Shown here: positions 1 through 11,195 of the stretch, piece by piece
Layout: every line of letters begins with the position of its first letter
Numbering within the stretch: position 1 is the stretch's first letter
Source of the DNA: Microvelia longipes
Lineage: Eukaryota > Arthropoda > Insecta > Hemiptera > Veliidae
NCBI GenBank assembly: GCA_018340805.1
Contig: JACMZG010001870.1
Location: forward strand, 54,136,479 to 54,200,478
DNA length: 64,000 nt
Reading direction: 5' to 3'
Notes under the pieces: model-generated
The model's database searches: none
What the model was told of the DNA's origin: nothing
What the model saw: the letters and a program-made list of their open reading frames with translations, nothing else
Program-made: the position numbers and the translations under genes

Positions 1-1345
1 TACATTAAAATTTTTTGCATGGATAGCATCATTACCAGAGCTAACTCCATTTCTCAAATCTTCAACAGCTTCTATAATATCTGACCAATATTTAGTATTT
101 TAGTAAATACTGACCAATATTTAATACTTTAGTAAATACTGATCAACATTTAGTATTATGTAAATTGTTTGTTCTTGTTGCATCATCGTCTTTTGTTTCA
201 GTATTTTTGTCAGTCTTTGTATTCATATCTTTTATGTTTGTTTTACTATTTTCATGTTTCAATTCTTTGTCATCGTCATTATTGCTTGTATCGTCGTCAA
301 AGTTATGATTCTGTGCATAAATTGTTTCTGCCATAATTTTGCCAATTTCTGTAAAATGTTTACACAAATAGATTACTACTTGCTTTTTGTCCGTCTCGCT
401 GTCTATTGTTTTGTTGTCTACATTTAATGTTATATTTTGTATTTTTTTGTTTGATTTTAATTTAAATTTGTTGTTTATCACTTTCCAAATTTTTGTGGGA
501 TCGTTATTAAATGATTTTAATTTATCTTCTAAGTAGGCATATTTAGCTTTTTTCAGCAGTTTTTGTAATTTGTTACTATATTTTTTTACATATAACTTTA
601 GTTCGGTTGATAGTTTTTTGCTTAATTTTTCTCATTAGGGCTTTTGTTATCCATGGTTTATATGGTTGAAATTTTCTAGGTATCTGTAGTTGTTGTTTGT
701 ATATAGTTGTTGCTTTAATGTGGTTGTTTAATCTTTCTATGAATTTTTACAAGAGTTTGTTGCATCATTGGTTGACAGGACTTGTCCCAAGTTTCTTTTT
801 GTAACTGTTGTTTTAATTTTTCGTAGTCTAAGTAATGAGTATTTTGTGTTACATTATATTTATAAGTGTGCGTGTTTTTATTTAAATGTTTTCTTAGTAT
901 TTGTGTATAGTGATCAGTGACTCTAGTCTCAAGTACTGTTACATCAGTATTGTACATCATATTATTTCTGGTATAAATATGGTCTAGTAATGATTTTTTG
1001 TATGGTGTCACTCTAGTTGGTGTTTTAATACAAGATATCATTCTGTTCTGTGTCATTATTGCATTATATTCTTCATTATCTCTGTCTGCATCTATCTCGA
1101 ATAAATTAATATTTATATCGCCTCTAATTATTAGGTTTTTTTTGTTTTTAAACTCAGATAGTAATTGCTCAAGTTTTGAAGTAAAGTCTGTCTTAATTCC
1201 GTTTGGAGAGCGTTATACAGCTATGATAGTTTGTTAATTTTTATGTTAATTATTAGACAATTAGAGTTTTCGTCAAGTGTTTTTTCTTCACAAGTAACTT
1301 TATGTATATTTTGTTTGACGAAAACAATAATGCCACATTACATAC
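1..1345 (-). mobile_element. Non-LTR retrotransposon fragment (endonuclease C-terminal part plus linker), decayed
   Basis: The - strand encodes the second half of an APE-type endonuclease of a LINE-like element. Around 1240-1060 it reads a 'YRSPNG'-like segment interrupted by a stop, then 'NLIIRGDINI', the GD(F/I)N motif that holds a catalytic Asp and Asn. This continues into 715-1056 with 'LLDHIYTRN' and 'TRVTDHYTQIL', the usual end of the domain. The linker toward the reverse transcriptase follows at 143-481, rich in Asp, Asn and Lys, after frame changes. The reverse transcriptase would lie left of the window. The 5' end is lost near 1345. Several stops and frameshifts make it inactive. It lies in an upstream intron of the CNNM gene, antisense to it. 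Clade not assigned. Confidence 0.75.
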
Positions 1346-2495
1346 ATTATTATATTTTGGTATATTTTACAAACATAAATCAGCCTTTGCAGCTGTGGAC
1401 ATGAGAGTTGTTTGCTTTTATAAATTTAGATAAAGCTTTTAATTATTTAAGTACTTTTGAATTTATTTTACAATCTAGTCATTAATTATTATTTATATTT
1501 TATTTTCTACTAGGAGACGAATAAAAGAGTCTCCACAAGAATAATTGTTTATTAGCAAAGCTCTTTCAACCTAACATGAGGTCATCGTCAGTGCCATGCA
1601 GATAAAGATGAAAGATATAAATACATACAACCATTTTCTTTTCCGAAATGGTAACAGCTCGGTGAGTCGGGTAAGACACACCGAGCTGTTCTTATTTTAT
1701 TTTATATTTATTTATTTTTTTTTTACTTAAATGACAATATTCTAAAAAAATATTTATTATTATTTTTATTAATTAATTTATTTTTTTAGTTAAGTGTAAG
1801 ATCAAAATTGATTTTCCTGAATTATTTATGGCAATATTTACAAAAATTTACCATTAGTTAATATTAAAATATATTAATTACCAAACTATTCTATAATATA
1901 ATAATACATGCTTATAGATATATTTAAACTCTACACTCTTATGTACCTGATTTTATGTAACCATGTTCATTGTCCCATACCTAATTCATTCACTCAGATA
2001 CATACACACATATAATTGCTCCTATTTATTTATTCTGTTTAGCTTGTGTTCATCTTACTTGTTTACATAAATTGAAACTAATTAATAGTAAAATCAAGTC
2101 CAATGATAACCATCAAACAGAGACAATTGTTATGTTATGTTACATTTTAGTTATTTGCCTAAATATTGTTACAATTACCTATTATTTTAGAATATATATT
2201 ATAGTATTTATACAAACACCCTATATTATATTCATAATATGATCATCTCTTTATACAATCTATATACAATACACACATGCATTTTACACCATCTGTTAAT
2301 AATATTACGTATAATATATATGATATAATTGATGGATATGCTCATACATATTAATTTAAAATATTATCTGTAAATGTAATATTACACCATATTATAATGC
2401 ACACCTAGTTTGGAATTTAGTGTGTGTTATAACTCAAATCAATAAATTGATCTCTACTCTTTACACAAGCCAGCTTGCACATACACATTCCTCAT
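1346..2495. other. AT-rich intron sequence without a recognised gene
   Basis: Intronic DNA of the CNNM gene. It has no open frame or element I can name, apart from the hairpin at 1653-1690 and short A/T runs. A shorter inverted pair, GGAGAC/GTCTCC, lies near 1515-1540. Confidence 0.6.
1653..1690. repeat. Perfect 12-bp inverted repeat (hairpin)
   Basis: AACAGCTCGGTG at 1653-1664 pairs exactly with CACCGAGCTGTT at 1679-1690 around a 14-nt loop. It is GC-rich against very AT-rich surroundings, so it stands out. It may be the end of an old mobile element; its function is unknown. Confidence 0.6.
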
Positions 2496-2730
2496 CTATT
2501 TCCAGTCTTTCCTATTCAAAGCCATATGTTTCCAGTACACTCCATCACAGCATTGCCTCATCTCTTTGCCCCACCTAGTAGGTGGGCTCCCTTTTTTTCT
2601 AATGAAATTTCTTGGACACCAATCTAATATTTTTGTGCTCCATCTTTCATCTGTAGTCATCACTAGATGCCCAGCCCAGTTCCACTTTCTCTCTGTCACT
2701 ACTTTCCCAATATCATCCATTCCAGTTCAG
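2496..2730 (-). mobile_element. Non-LTR retrotransposon fragment, C-terminal tail of ORF2
   Basis: The - strand encodes about 74 residues including 'KWNWAGHLVM', 'RWSTKILDWCPR' and 'GSPPTRWGKEMRQ'. This is the well-known C-terminal signature of LINE-type polyproteins (W-x-W-A-G-H ... W-x-P-R ... G-x-P-P-x-R-W) found downstream of the reverse transcriptase. No reverse transcriptase remains next to it. It ends about 60 bp before the CNNM exon at 2793 and is antisense to that gene. Confidence 0.75.
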
Positions 2731-2792
2731 GGCCCACTAGAGGGTTAAAATTAAACTTGCCGAAAATTTTATTTTATTATTTTTGTGTTGAG

Positions 2793-2928
2793 GGGAAGGC
2801 GGCCGATTACTTTGTGCTCATACTGGAGGGAAGGGTTGAAGTCACTGTAGGCAGAGAGCATTTGATGTTCGAATCTGGACCTTTTACTTACTTTGGAACT
2901 CAGGCACTTGTACCCAATGTTACTGTGG
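2793..2928 (+). CDS. uex: CNNM-family Mg2+ transporter/regulator, internal exon (N-terminal part of the CNBH domain)
   Basis: Coding exon reading GKAADYFVLILEGRVEV and then 'GREHLMFESGPFTYFGTQAL'. This matches the start of the cyclic-nucleotide-binding homology (CNBH) domain of CNNM/ACDP proteins (human CNNM4 has DYFILILQGKVEVE at this place). These are membrane proteins that govern Mg2+ efflux; the membrane DUF21 and CBS-pair domains would be in exons left of the window. The acceptor is ...GTTGAG|GGG and the donor is GTGG|GTATGT, with one base of the next codon left over (phase 1). The sequence around this donor is closely related to the minisatellite that starts right after it. The symbol is by homology to Drosophila unextended. 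Confidence 0.85.
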
Positions 2929-4140
2929 GTATGTACACAATTTAACTTAAGGTTTCAACACAATGTTTTTTTTTTTTGGTATTAACACATTACTTTAGAT
3001 ATGTATGCAATGTTACTTTAGATTTGTACACAATGTTACGCTAGGTATGTCCGCTATGTTAGTTTAGATATGTATGCAATGTTACTTTAGATATGTACAC
3101 AATGTTACTTTATATGTCTGCTATGTTAGTTTAGATATGTATGCAATGTTACTTTAGATATGTACGCAATGTTACTTTGGGTATGTCCGCTATGTTAGTT
3201 TAGATATGTATGCAATGTTACTTTAGATATGTACGCAATGTTACTTTAGGTATGTCCGCTATGTTAGTTTAGATATGTATGCAATTTACTTTAGATATGT
3301 ATGTATGTCCGCTATGTTAGTTAGATATGTATGCAATGTTACTTTAGATATGTACGCAATGTTACGGTATGTCCGCTATGTTAGTTTAGATATGTATGCA
3401 ATGTTACTTTAGATATGTACACAATGTTACTTTAGATATGTCTGCTATGTTAGTTTAGATATGTATGCAATGTTACTTTAGATATGTACACAATGTTACT
3501 TTAGGTATGTCCGCTATGTTAGTTTAGATATGTATGCAATGTTACTTTAGATATGTACGCAATGTTACTTTAGGTATGTCCGCTATTTTAGTTTAGATAT
3601 GTATGCAAAGTTACTTTAGATATGTACGCAATGTTACTTTAGTCCGCTATGTTATTTAGATATTATGCATGTACTTTAGATATGTACACAATGTTACTTT
3701 AGGTATGTCCGCTATGTTAGTTTAGATATGTATGCAATGTTACTTTAGATATGTACGCAATGTTACTTTAGGTATGTCGCTATGTTAGTTTAGATATGTA
3801 TGCAATGTTACTTTAGATATGTACGCAATTTTACTTTAGTATGTCCGCTATGTTAGTTTAGATATGTATGCAAGTTACTTTAGATATGTACGCAATGTTA
3901 CTTTAGGTATGTCCGCTATGTTAGTTTAGATATGTATGCAATGTTACTTTAGATATGTACACAATGTTACTTTAGATATGTTAGTTTAATATGTATGCAA
4001 TGTTACTTTAGATATGTACACAATGTTACTTTAGGTATGTCCGCTATGTTAGTTTAGATATGTATGCAATGTTACTTTAGATATGTACGCAGTGTTATTT
4101 AGGTATGTCCGCTATGTAAGTTTAGATATGTGTGCAAAGT
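2929..4140. repeat. Minisatellite, 23-bp monomers in a 69-bp trimer, starting at the uex splice donor
   Basis: About 17 copies of a 69-bp unit made of three related 23-mers: TTTAGATATGTATGCAATG.., TTTAGATATGTACGCAATG.. and TTTAGGTATGTCCGCTATG... Copies carry single substitutions and small deletions, with several irregular units at 3290-3370 and 3640-3680. The third monomer holds AG|GTATGT, a good 5' splice-site match. The true exon end and donor (CAATGTTACTGTGGGTATGT, 2916-2935 region) differ by one base from a repeat segment near 3168-3187. Confidence 0.9.
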
Positions 4141-4667
4141 TATACATCGTCTGTCCCGTTGGATTTGTTCCATGCACCGCTTGATGTGCCAATGAGGATG
4201 GAGAACGGAGTTAGGCATTCTTGGTCAGCCCTATCTAGCGATACATGTATCAATGGCCTACTGTTGACGATACTCTCAACCTCTACCAGCAATGTTTGCA
4301 AAACCTCCTCCCTTGGAGCCCGTTCTTTCAAAATAGCAGATAAAGCCGTCTTAACCAATGGAATTAACCGCTCCCAGCTACCACCCATATGAGGAGCTAA
4401 GGGCGGAATAAATTTCCAATTAATCCCTTTGTTACTCAATTCATTATTTATAGACGACTGATTTAATTCGGCTAGAGCTTCTCTAATTTCCCTCTCAGCT
4501 CCTCTCAAATTGGTACCATTATCTGACCAAATAATAGAAAGACACCCCCTCCTAGCGAAAAACCGCCGTAAAGCCATTAACGCGATATCTGTGCTAAGCG
4601 AATTTGCGAGCTCTATATGGATAGTTCTAGTCGTGAGGCACGTAACGCATGAATTAGTGAGACGCAT
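4140..4667 (-). mobile_element. BEL/Pao LTR retrotransposon fragment, integrase core, 175 codons, truncated
   Basis: An uninterrupted - strand frame encodes the second part of a BEL/Pao-type integrase core. It shows 'IHIELANSLSTD', 'ALRRFFARRG', 'WSDNGTN' (the second catalytic Asp) and 'PHMGGSWERL' (the catalytic Glu), then 'VNSRPL' and the usual downstream segment. The first catalytic Asp, the reverse transcriptase, gag and both LTRs are absent, so this is an isolated internal piece. Its 3' edge abuts the minisatellite directly. It is antisense to the CNNM gene and not functional alone. Confidence 0.85.
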
Positions 4668-5512
4668 AACTATTTGTGAATGAACAGGTTGAGAGCTGAG
4701 TTGACAGCTGACTGGCTGGCACCTTAGATGTCTACCTGTAATTCACATATTTTTATGCGTCTAATGGTCAATATTTTCATGAGTCTTATTTGGGAAGTCC
4801 TGAGAAAAAATATTAGTCAGATTAATTTATTGTTAAAGTATTAAAGTCAGAGTGTTTATTTGGTTAAAAGTCAATCTTATTATTTCAAATTAGTCAGTCT
4901 TTTTAATAACGATCATGCAATAATGATCAATACTGGAGCTTTAAACAAAATTCTGACAACTAAAATTGATGATAAGGTTTTACATTTTGAAACTGATAAA
5001 GATTATAAAGAATGACAGTGTTGCCAATTTTAATTTTTTAAATATTGACAAAGTGGATGAGCCTTCAGACCAGCGACCTCTCTATAAAAATGATGCCACC
5101 CCTACCTATCAAAATAACAGTGGGAATTCATAACATGTTACGAAAACTAACAAAAATGAAAATACATTACCAAAGGTCCAAAATAAGACAATTTCTGGCA
5201 GTAAAACAACACATTTAAACAAATCGGAAGAGTCTCAATTAAAATCCTGTTTACAAGTTCTTCACAAAGGCTCCAAACACCAACAATAACAAGGATTCCA
5301 AGAAGAGTACTTCTATTAATGGTGTTTTGGGGCTGAAAATATATATATATATATATATCTAGAATGAATTTTTATTTTACAGTGAATTCTAGAATGAACG
5401 GTATACAACAATAAAATACAAAACAATACAAATATTGTTGTTAAGCCGTAAAGGGTGAATTTATATGTCAGCATTGCTTACTTTACAATGTGTTGCTCCA
5501 TGTTGTTTCTAG
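4668..5512 (+). other. uex intron, no gene seen
   Basis: AT-rich intron. A short TA microsatellite lies at 5339-5359. No motif that I recognise. It ends at the acceptor TTTCTAG|AG at 5511-5512. Confidence 0.6.
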
Positions 5513-5793
5513 AGTCGCCTGTTGGAGGTGTATCGCTGGCAGTTACAGGAGGCAGTGTGGGTGGTTCGAGCAAGCTCGGTTCCCTGCAGAGTGTAGCACA
5601 ACTTGACTTGAAAAGCAATCGCTTCACTTTCGTTCCTGATTACACGGTCAGGGCTATCACTGAAGTGTTTTATCTTAAGTTGCCCAGGTCTTTGTATTTG
5701 GCAGCCAAGAGAGCCACTCTGATGGAGATGTCAAGGAAAGCCGGAGAAGAGTCGAGTAGTAACGTAGACGCACTAGATGACGTCTTCGAGAAG
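5513..5793 (+). CDS. uex: CNNM-family Mg2+ transporter/regulator, internal exon (rest of the CNBH domain)
   Basis: The two first bases complete a GAG codon with the last base of the exon at 2928. The exon then reads ESPVGG, 'GSLQSVAQLDLKSN', 'FVPDYTVRAITEVFYLKLPR' and 'SLYLAAKRATLMEMSRK'. The FVPDYTVRA and RSLYLAAKRATLM segments are diagnostic of CNNM CNBH domains. A Gly/Ser-rich loop (residues about 5-22 of the exon) takes the place of the variable insert of vertebrate members. The donor is AAG|GTAATT and the phase at the end is 0. Length 281 bp. Confidence 0.9.
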
Positions 5794-5865
5794 GTAATTT
5801 ATAAACAATATCCGATGAATAGCAATCGAAGAGAAAACTTCAATAAAAAGAGTTTTTATAACAAT

Positions 5866-6400
5866 GAATAAATAAATAAAATCTTTATTGTAGAGACTTA
5901 AAAGTATACAGTCGTCAAAATTTTACAAATCAAACAATTAATTATTTAAAAAATAATTAATTAAGGTTTAAAAATAAATAAAAATTACTAACAGAACAAT
6001 ACAGTAAGGTAACAAATAATTAGGAATAGTTAAAAACATCTAGAATCAGTCATGATATCACAGTCAAAGCTTTAATAAATTATTAGCAAACACAAATTTT
6101 AAGAAACAACACACTATTAGTTAGAGACAAGGCAAAGTACTCTTCTACACTGTACCACAGATTATTTATCAAAAACAATTTAATAACTTCACAAAATTCA
6201 TCATTTTCAAATTTTTTAATAAAATCCTACAATTTGTTATAAAACAACAATGCGAGATTGTTGTCAACCATAATGTAAATGTCTTAACCATACAATTATT
6301 TTTTTGAAACTGTAAAAAATAAGGGCTGTTCCAGGGGACTGGGATAAACAATAACATTATGGTTAAATTTTGGAATTAAACAGGGTGATATTTTTGTTTC
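5866..6400 (-). mobile_element. 3' end of a non-LTR retrotransposon, antisense
   Basis: On the - strand, 6230-6110 reads 'FIKKFENDEFCEVIK' and 'LWYSVEEYFALSL', like the last residues of the LINE ORF2s at 19843-20353 and 43087-43380 (F..LK...FYS.EEY). About 250 bp of A/T-rich 3' untranslated sequence follows, with an AATAAAG and a final (TTTA)n tail next to 5866-5885. It is 5'-truncated. Confidence 0.6.
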
Positions 6401-7270
6401 ATTCCAAAGAACAGAAAAAATATTTAGGATTTAGGCCTTGCCAAGTCAAGAAAAAAAGGTACCCGGCTAAGACAGTAAAAAAAGTCAAAAACCTACTTAA
6501 GCTGCCAGTGTGTATTATACTGTATGCAACAAAATAAGATTTTTGAGGCTATGTAGCGTGAAAAAGGCTATATATATATAAATAATATTATAATATCTTG
6601 AAAGGGCTTGCCTTGTAGATGAAAAATAAAAAAAATCATTGAAATTGGCCAAGTAGAAATGGAGAAAAAGAGGTTTGAAATGTCATTCTTTATGACTTCA
6701 ATTGTTCCTGCACTTTTCGTTGATGCACCTACAGCCTACTTTTACCTACAGCCTAAACTACTAAACGGATTTACTTGTGTGGGGAGTGTTTGGATTCATC
6801 TTATATCCGTGTGCATTCCTACTTAATAAAATATCAAATTTAACATTTCTTCGCCCAACACCGAGCTAAAAACTAAGCTAGCGAACAATAGCTTTTTATG
6901 TTGAAGCACCTATAGCCTAAAATACTGAACTGATTTAGATGTAAGACTCCTGGCCTAGGCAATCAGTTTTCTGGGTTCTATTAAGACACTGGGTTGGGAA
7001 CTCCTGACTTCGGCAACCAGTTTCCTTGGTCATGTAATTGAATTATTAGGAAACTGTTGTATTTTATTTATTTATTCTTTTTTTTGTAACGTTTCTGTTT
7101 TTTTTTATAATAACATTTATTGACTATTGTTATAACCTTATTATTGTATAATTGTTTGTCTACTATAATTCTCTTTGAGAGCCCGACTACTGTGGCAGCT
7201 TGACTGTTGAAGTGTGGGCTTGCACTAATTAGTGTAATTGATTTTAATTAGTTCTTTTGTTGTATTCTAG
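6401..7270 (+). other. uex intron, no gene seen
   Basis: No coding signal. Two short related segments around 6720-6780 and 6895-6950 ('ttgatgcacctacagcctaa', 'ttgaagcacctatagcctaa') hint at an old duplicated repeat. It ends at the acceptor TATTCTAG at 7263-7270. Confidence 0.5.
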
Positions 7271-7342
7271 TTGATACACAATTTTGAAGGAGAGGAATCA
7301 AAGAGCCAGGGTACGCCTGAAGTCACCAGGACCAGTTCCCAG
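7271..7342 (+). CDS. uex: CNNM-family protein, small C-terminal exon (24 codons)
   Basis: An in-phase 72-bp exon bounded by TATTCTAG|TTG and CCCAG|GTAATA. It encodes LIHNFEGEESKSQ and then GTPEVTRTSSQ, an acidic/polar stretch as expected for the poorly conserved tail after the CNBH domain. Phase 0 at both ends fits the exons before and after it. The assignment rests on splice sites, phase and position more than on similarity. Confidence 0.65.
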
Positions 7343-7658
7343 GTAATAAAACTTTATTTTACCCTTCATTCACTGCTGGTGGTTAGAGGTGGTTAAAACT
7401 TGTACAAATTATTTTAAGTAGGAATATCTTTTGATTTACTATAGTAATATTGATAGTTGTTCTGACCAGCCTGGTAGGAATAAATGAGGGAGTAAATGTC
7501 CCTGAGGGGCTTTTGAGCCCATATAATTTGAATATTAAATAAACATCTATATCTCTCAAGATTGATGAAAAATAGCGAATGAATAGACTTGGCGTAAACT
7601 ATGACTTCATAACTTTTTACGCAAGACTTGGCTGCATTTTTCATGGAGTGTGTTTGTT

Positions 7659-7663
<5 letters not shown>

Positions 7664-7741
<78 letters not shown>

Positions 7742-7742
7742 G
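7664..7742. repeat. (TA)n microsatellite
   Basis: About 80 bp of nearly pure TA dinucleotide inside the third uex intron of this window. The 120-codon frame running through it is an artefact. Confidence 0.95.
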
Positions 7743-8384
7743 CATCTAGGGACATTTGAGAAAAATATATGTACAAATATTAATAAAGATCCTTAAAGTA
7801 AAGTAATAACTATATAAAGGTAATGAGTAATGACTATATAAAGGTCATTTCATACCACTCAAAACTATGTGTTCTAGACCCATCCTTTCCCTTCAAAACG
7901 AGACCAGGAACTCCATTTTATCACTGTTGTTTTTTATGAAACATATTTTTTTCCTTAAAAGAACAAAATTTGGTGATTTTCCAAACTTGGACCCCCTGCA
8001 ATTCCCAAAAAAAAAATTTCCAGCAAAACCGTTTTGGCAACTTAGTGTCACTCCTGAATAGAACATCATACCAAATTTTCAAGAAAATCGGTGAGGGTGA
8101 CCTGACAAGATTTTTGGCCATCTGCCTGATTTCAGATGGAATGGTCCCAAGGTAATTATCGGAAACCAAAATTATGCTCAATAACAGATAAATTTCGAGT
8201 AGGGTGTGGTTTTGACTGTTTTTTGGGGCGCTAAAAGTGACCAATATGTTGTAAAAACGGTAGTCAATTTTGGAAAACCCTAAATACGGCCAGTAAACTT
8301 CATATTTAAAGTGGGGAGTTGTTATAAGTTTTTTCCGGGCATGTAAGTTGAATGAAAATACAAGCGATACAAGCACTCAAAAGT
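7743..8384. other. Unassigned intron sequence
   Basis: Less AT-rich than its surroundings at 7865-8160. The same stretch is open on both strands (64 and 151 codons), but neither translation looks like a known family. Probably an old repeat copy. Confidence 0.4.
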
Positions 8385-8855
8385 TTTGAAAGCCAGGGTA
8401 CCTGTGTTCAAATCCTGGTAAGGAAGATAATTTTTTATCGTTTTATTTATGTTATATAAGTTTATAACTACAAAATAATTCTGGCGCAGTGGTCTGCATG
8501 TTCTCTTTGGAATGAATGCGCTTTTCTGTGCTTAACAATACATTTCTACTACCGTTCCGGTTTATGCTTTATAACCTAAGCAGTTACTCAGGAATCAAGC
8601 ACTGTTCGTAACCCATTTTGTCTGTATTTTTCATAGGAAATGCGCTAAAACCTTTAAAGACAAACACTAATTGAGCTTTAAACTAATGCAAATAATAGTG
8701 TGCCCTACCAATTTTAGAGTAATAGTTTTGTATAACTAGCAGGATAGTGATGGGCATATCCTTTGAAAAATACAGAACAAATGAGTTACGAGGAGTGGAA
8801 GCCTGCATTCCAAAGGAAATTCACTTGACATGCCGACCACCCTGACAACATTTTT
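8385..8855 (+). mobile_element. tRNA-derived SINE-like element, with an inverted partner segment
   Basis: It contains a tRNA-like B box (GTTCAAATCC at about 8408) and a segment with the A-box-like TGGCGCAGTGGTC near 8483. The body is shared with copies near 26060, 28600, 38905, 40230 and 41000: '..tttccgtgcttaacaa..', 'ggtttatgctttataacc', 'gcagttactcaatt', 'cattttgtctgtattttt'. The right half (8741-8850) is the same family read backward, ending in CCGACCACC. Confidence 0.55.
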
Positions 8856-9591
8856 ATCTCTCTTGGTGATGTATCTTGTGATGTTTTTTACCTACCATTT
8901 TAGAACTAAGTATAAGTTTTCTCCGTTGAGAAAAATTATATTTTTTAGGAAAAGCATATTTACACAGCAGGCTTTAGTTATTGTTGTTAATTGTATATAG
9001 AGATCGATTCGTAGTTGCATTGAAGCGAATTGTATTCGTAGACACTCAACTGTACGCACGCGTAGTCGTAGTATAACATCTAGACACAGACGCCTCAGTC
9101 ACGAAGTCTTCATATAACCACCTACGCCACTCCAGGCGTTATCTATCCAGGTACTCTGTCTGTATGCTAACAAGTCTTGTCATAAGCTTTCTAATTTTTC
9201 AATATTTTTTGCTAAAGCAGAGTAAAACAGTATCTTTACTTTAATTTTGTCCTCAATTTGTTTATTAATTAGCTGAACTCTGACTTTTAAAGGAGATATT
9301 TATTAACAATTTTGTTATTTTTTGCTAATTCAACATTTTGTAAAATTTGTTATTTTTAATTTGTTTACTTTTGTTTGTTTGAATAATTTGTTAGGGTCTT
9401 AGATGCTGCGTAATTACTTTCTTGTCCTGTGTTTACTAACTGAACTGTGTTTGTATGAACTTATGATACTTAATGTAGTTAAGCTAATTTATCTTACCTC
9501 ATTTATTATGTCCTGTCACCTCAAATGCTAATTTAGTCAAGTAAAACACAATTTTGCATTTAATAGAAAAGATAAACGTTATGCATATTAA
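8856..9591. other. Unassigned intron sequence
   Basis: No gene or repeat recognised. A GC-richer patch at 9000-9150 does not resemble anything I know. Confidence 0.45.
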
Positions 9592-9784
9592 TTATAAATA
9601 AATAAATATCTTTATTTGTCGTTAAAATATACAAATTCTATAACAAACTCAAGCTTATACTTAAATTAAAATAAATTAAAATTAGTCTTAAATTAATACG
9701 AAACAGAAAAGTTACAACTATTACAAAGAGTCAGAGCCCAGCCAGACTTGTGACAAGGAGTCAGAGCATAGATGACCTGATGAC

Positions 9785-9785
<1 letters not shown>
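9592..9785 (-). mobile_element. Probable 3' tail of a non-LTR retrotransposon, antisense
   Basis: Read on the - strand, it ends with AATAAAGATATTTATTTATT, the AATAAA-plus-(ATTT)n tail seen at the ends at 5866 and 19651. No coding part remains. Confidence 0.45.
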
Positions 9786-9840
<55 letters not shown>

Positions 9841-9848
9841 ATATATAT
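9786..9848. repeat. (TA)n microsatellite
   Basis: Imperfect TA run just left of the inverted-repeat element at 9891; another lies just right of it. Confidence 0.9.
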
Positions 9849-9890
9849 GTATGTAATTACAAATGAAAAGGAAATACTAAAAAGTATAAC

Positions 9891-10716
9891 ATAACAATCT
9901 TTTATAATAATAATAACTTACAGGAGGTGAAGCGAAGAGATTTAGAGGGGTTTTGAGAATTTTCGACATATGTCTTCTTTGGTCAGGTAAGGTTGGGAAG
10001 TCCCGAGTGACTGAAGGTAGAGCCGCCGCGTTGTATAGTTATACACAAGGTTATAGAAGGTTTGGTAGTGCTGGCATCTAGCGATGAGAGCCTAACTAAT
10101 GTTACGTAGTCCGTGAGGTGGTGGTTCCAAGCGGCACTGAACTTAACTACTCAAACTCGCGCGGATTTAATGCAAAACTATGTGCCACGCACAAAAACGC
10201 ACTCGAGAGTAGGATTGGGGGATAATAAAGGAACGGAAAGGAGAAATGACAATCGTTATGACAAATCTAGGAATAACAAACTATAATAATGATAGAAGTA
10301 AAATAAAAATAATAGAAATAAAATATGCTTTTATGTAAAAAAGAATAAAAACCAATGAATGAATGTAGTAAAATAAAATAAGTTTATACAGCTAAATAAT
10401 TATGTGCTAGTAAAAAAGGATGTGACAAGAGATAAAATAAAAAATATAATAAAGTGAATAAATAAAGGTAAACAAATAAAGTAAGAAGGTTAATATAGAA
10501 AACGAGGCAAAAATCATCTTAAATTTATTCCTGGGGGGTTTTTAGATTTGGTCACCAACTGGTAGGCTTGTTCCATTTGTTTTCTGTCATGATCTGAGGT
10601 ATTGGGGTGGAGGGTTTTCAGGATACGAACATTAAAGCACGCATCAAATGCTGTGTTGTGATCAAATCTCTTCGCTTCACCTCCTGTAAGTTATTATTAT
10701 TATAAAAGATTGTTAT
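9891..10716. mobile_element. Non-autonomous element with perfect 53-bp terminal inverted repeats
   Basis: 9891-9943 and 10664-10716 are exact reverse complements over 53 bp, starting ATAACAATCTTTTATAATAA and including GGAGGTGAAGCGAAGAG. The 720-bp interior has a GC-richer left part (9945-10240) and an A-rich right part. On the - strand at 10660-10520 a short frame reads 'FDACFNVRILKTLHPNTSDH', possibly the decayed end of an ORF. No transposase is recognised. Both outer flanks are TA/TATG microsatellites, so no clean target-site duplication can be read. Confidence 0.7.
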
Positions 10717-10733
10717 ATATGTATGTATGTATG

Positions 10734-10790
<57 letters not shown>

Positions 10791-10893
10791 TGGACGTGCC
10801 ATGGAGACAGTGGCACGTCAGCTACAATAGAAATATCCAATCAAACAACCAGACCAAAGTAACAGATATATATATTATATATATATATATATA

Positions 10894-10937
<44 letters not shown>

Positions 10938-10958
10938 TGTGTGTGTATATATATATAT
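10717..10958. repeat. Compound TATG/TA/GT microsatellites
   Basis: (TATG)n and (TA)n at 10717-10790, and TA then (GT)n then TA at 10868-10958, separated by about 75 bp of unique sequence. Confidence 0.9.
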
Positions 10959-11195
10959 GCGACAAAGGACTTGATTAAAAAAAAATGTATAGCCACTCCG
11001 GCATGGCTTAGTATTGCTAAGTTAGGTTTGATTATTATTTGCCTTTTATTTTTTAGCCTAAAGGAATGTTAATTAACCTTGCTTTAGTTTTAAGACAAGT
11101 TTATTGTTTAAGAAATTATTATGGTACGCTGTATTGACCATATAGACCAGGTAAATAACTATATTGATAAAGTTTCCTATTGCAACTCAAAAAGG

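Noticed and set aside
2566..2748. 60-codon + strand frame over the LINE tail
   Set aside because: Shadow of the antisense LINE C-terminal fragment at 2496-2730.
4132..4392. 86-codon + strand frame
   Set aside because: Shadow of the BEL/Pao integrase frame on the other strand.
7414..7776. 120-codon frame on the - strand
   Set aside because: Mostly Tyr-Ile from a TA microsatellite; the flanks are not protein-like.
7921..8376. 151-codon frame on the - strand
   Set aside because: Basic, Phe/Leu-rich composition without a family match; overlapping frames are open on the other strand; not flanked by convincing splice sites.
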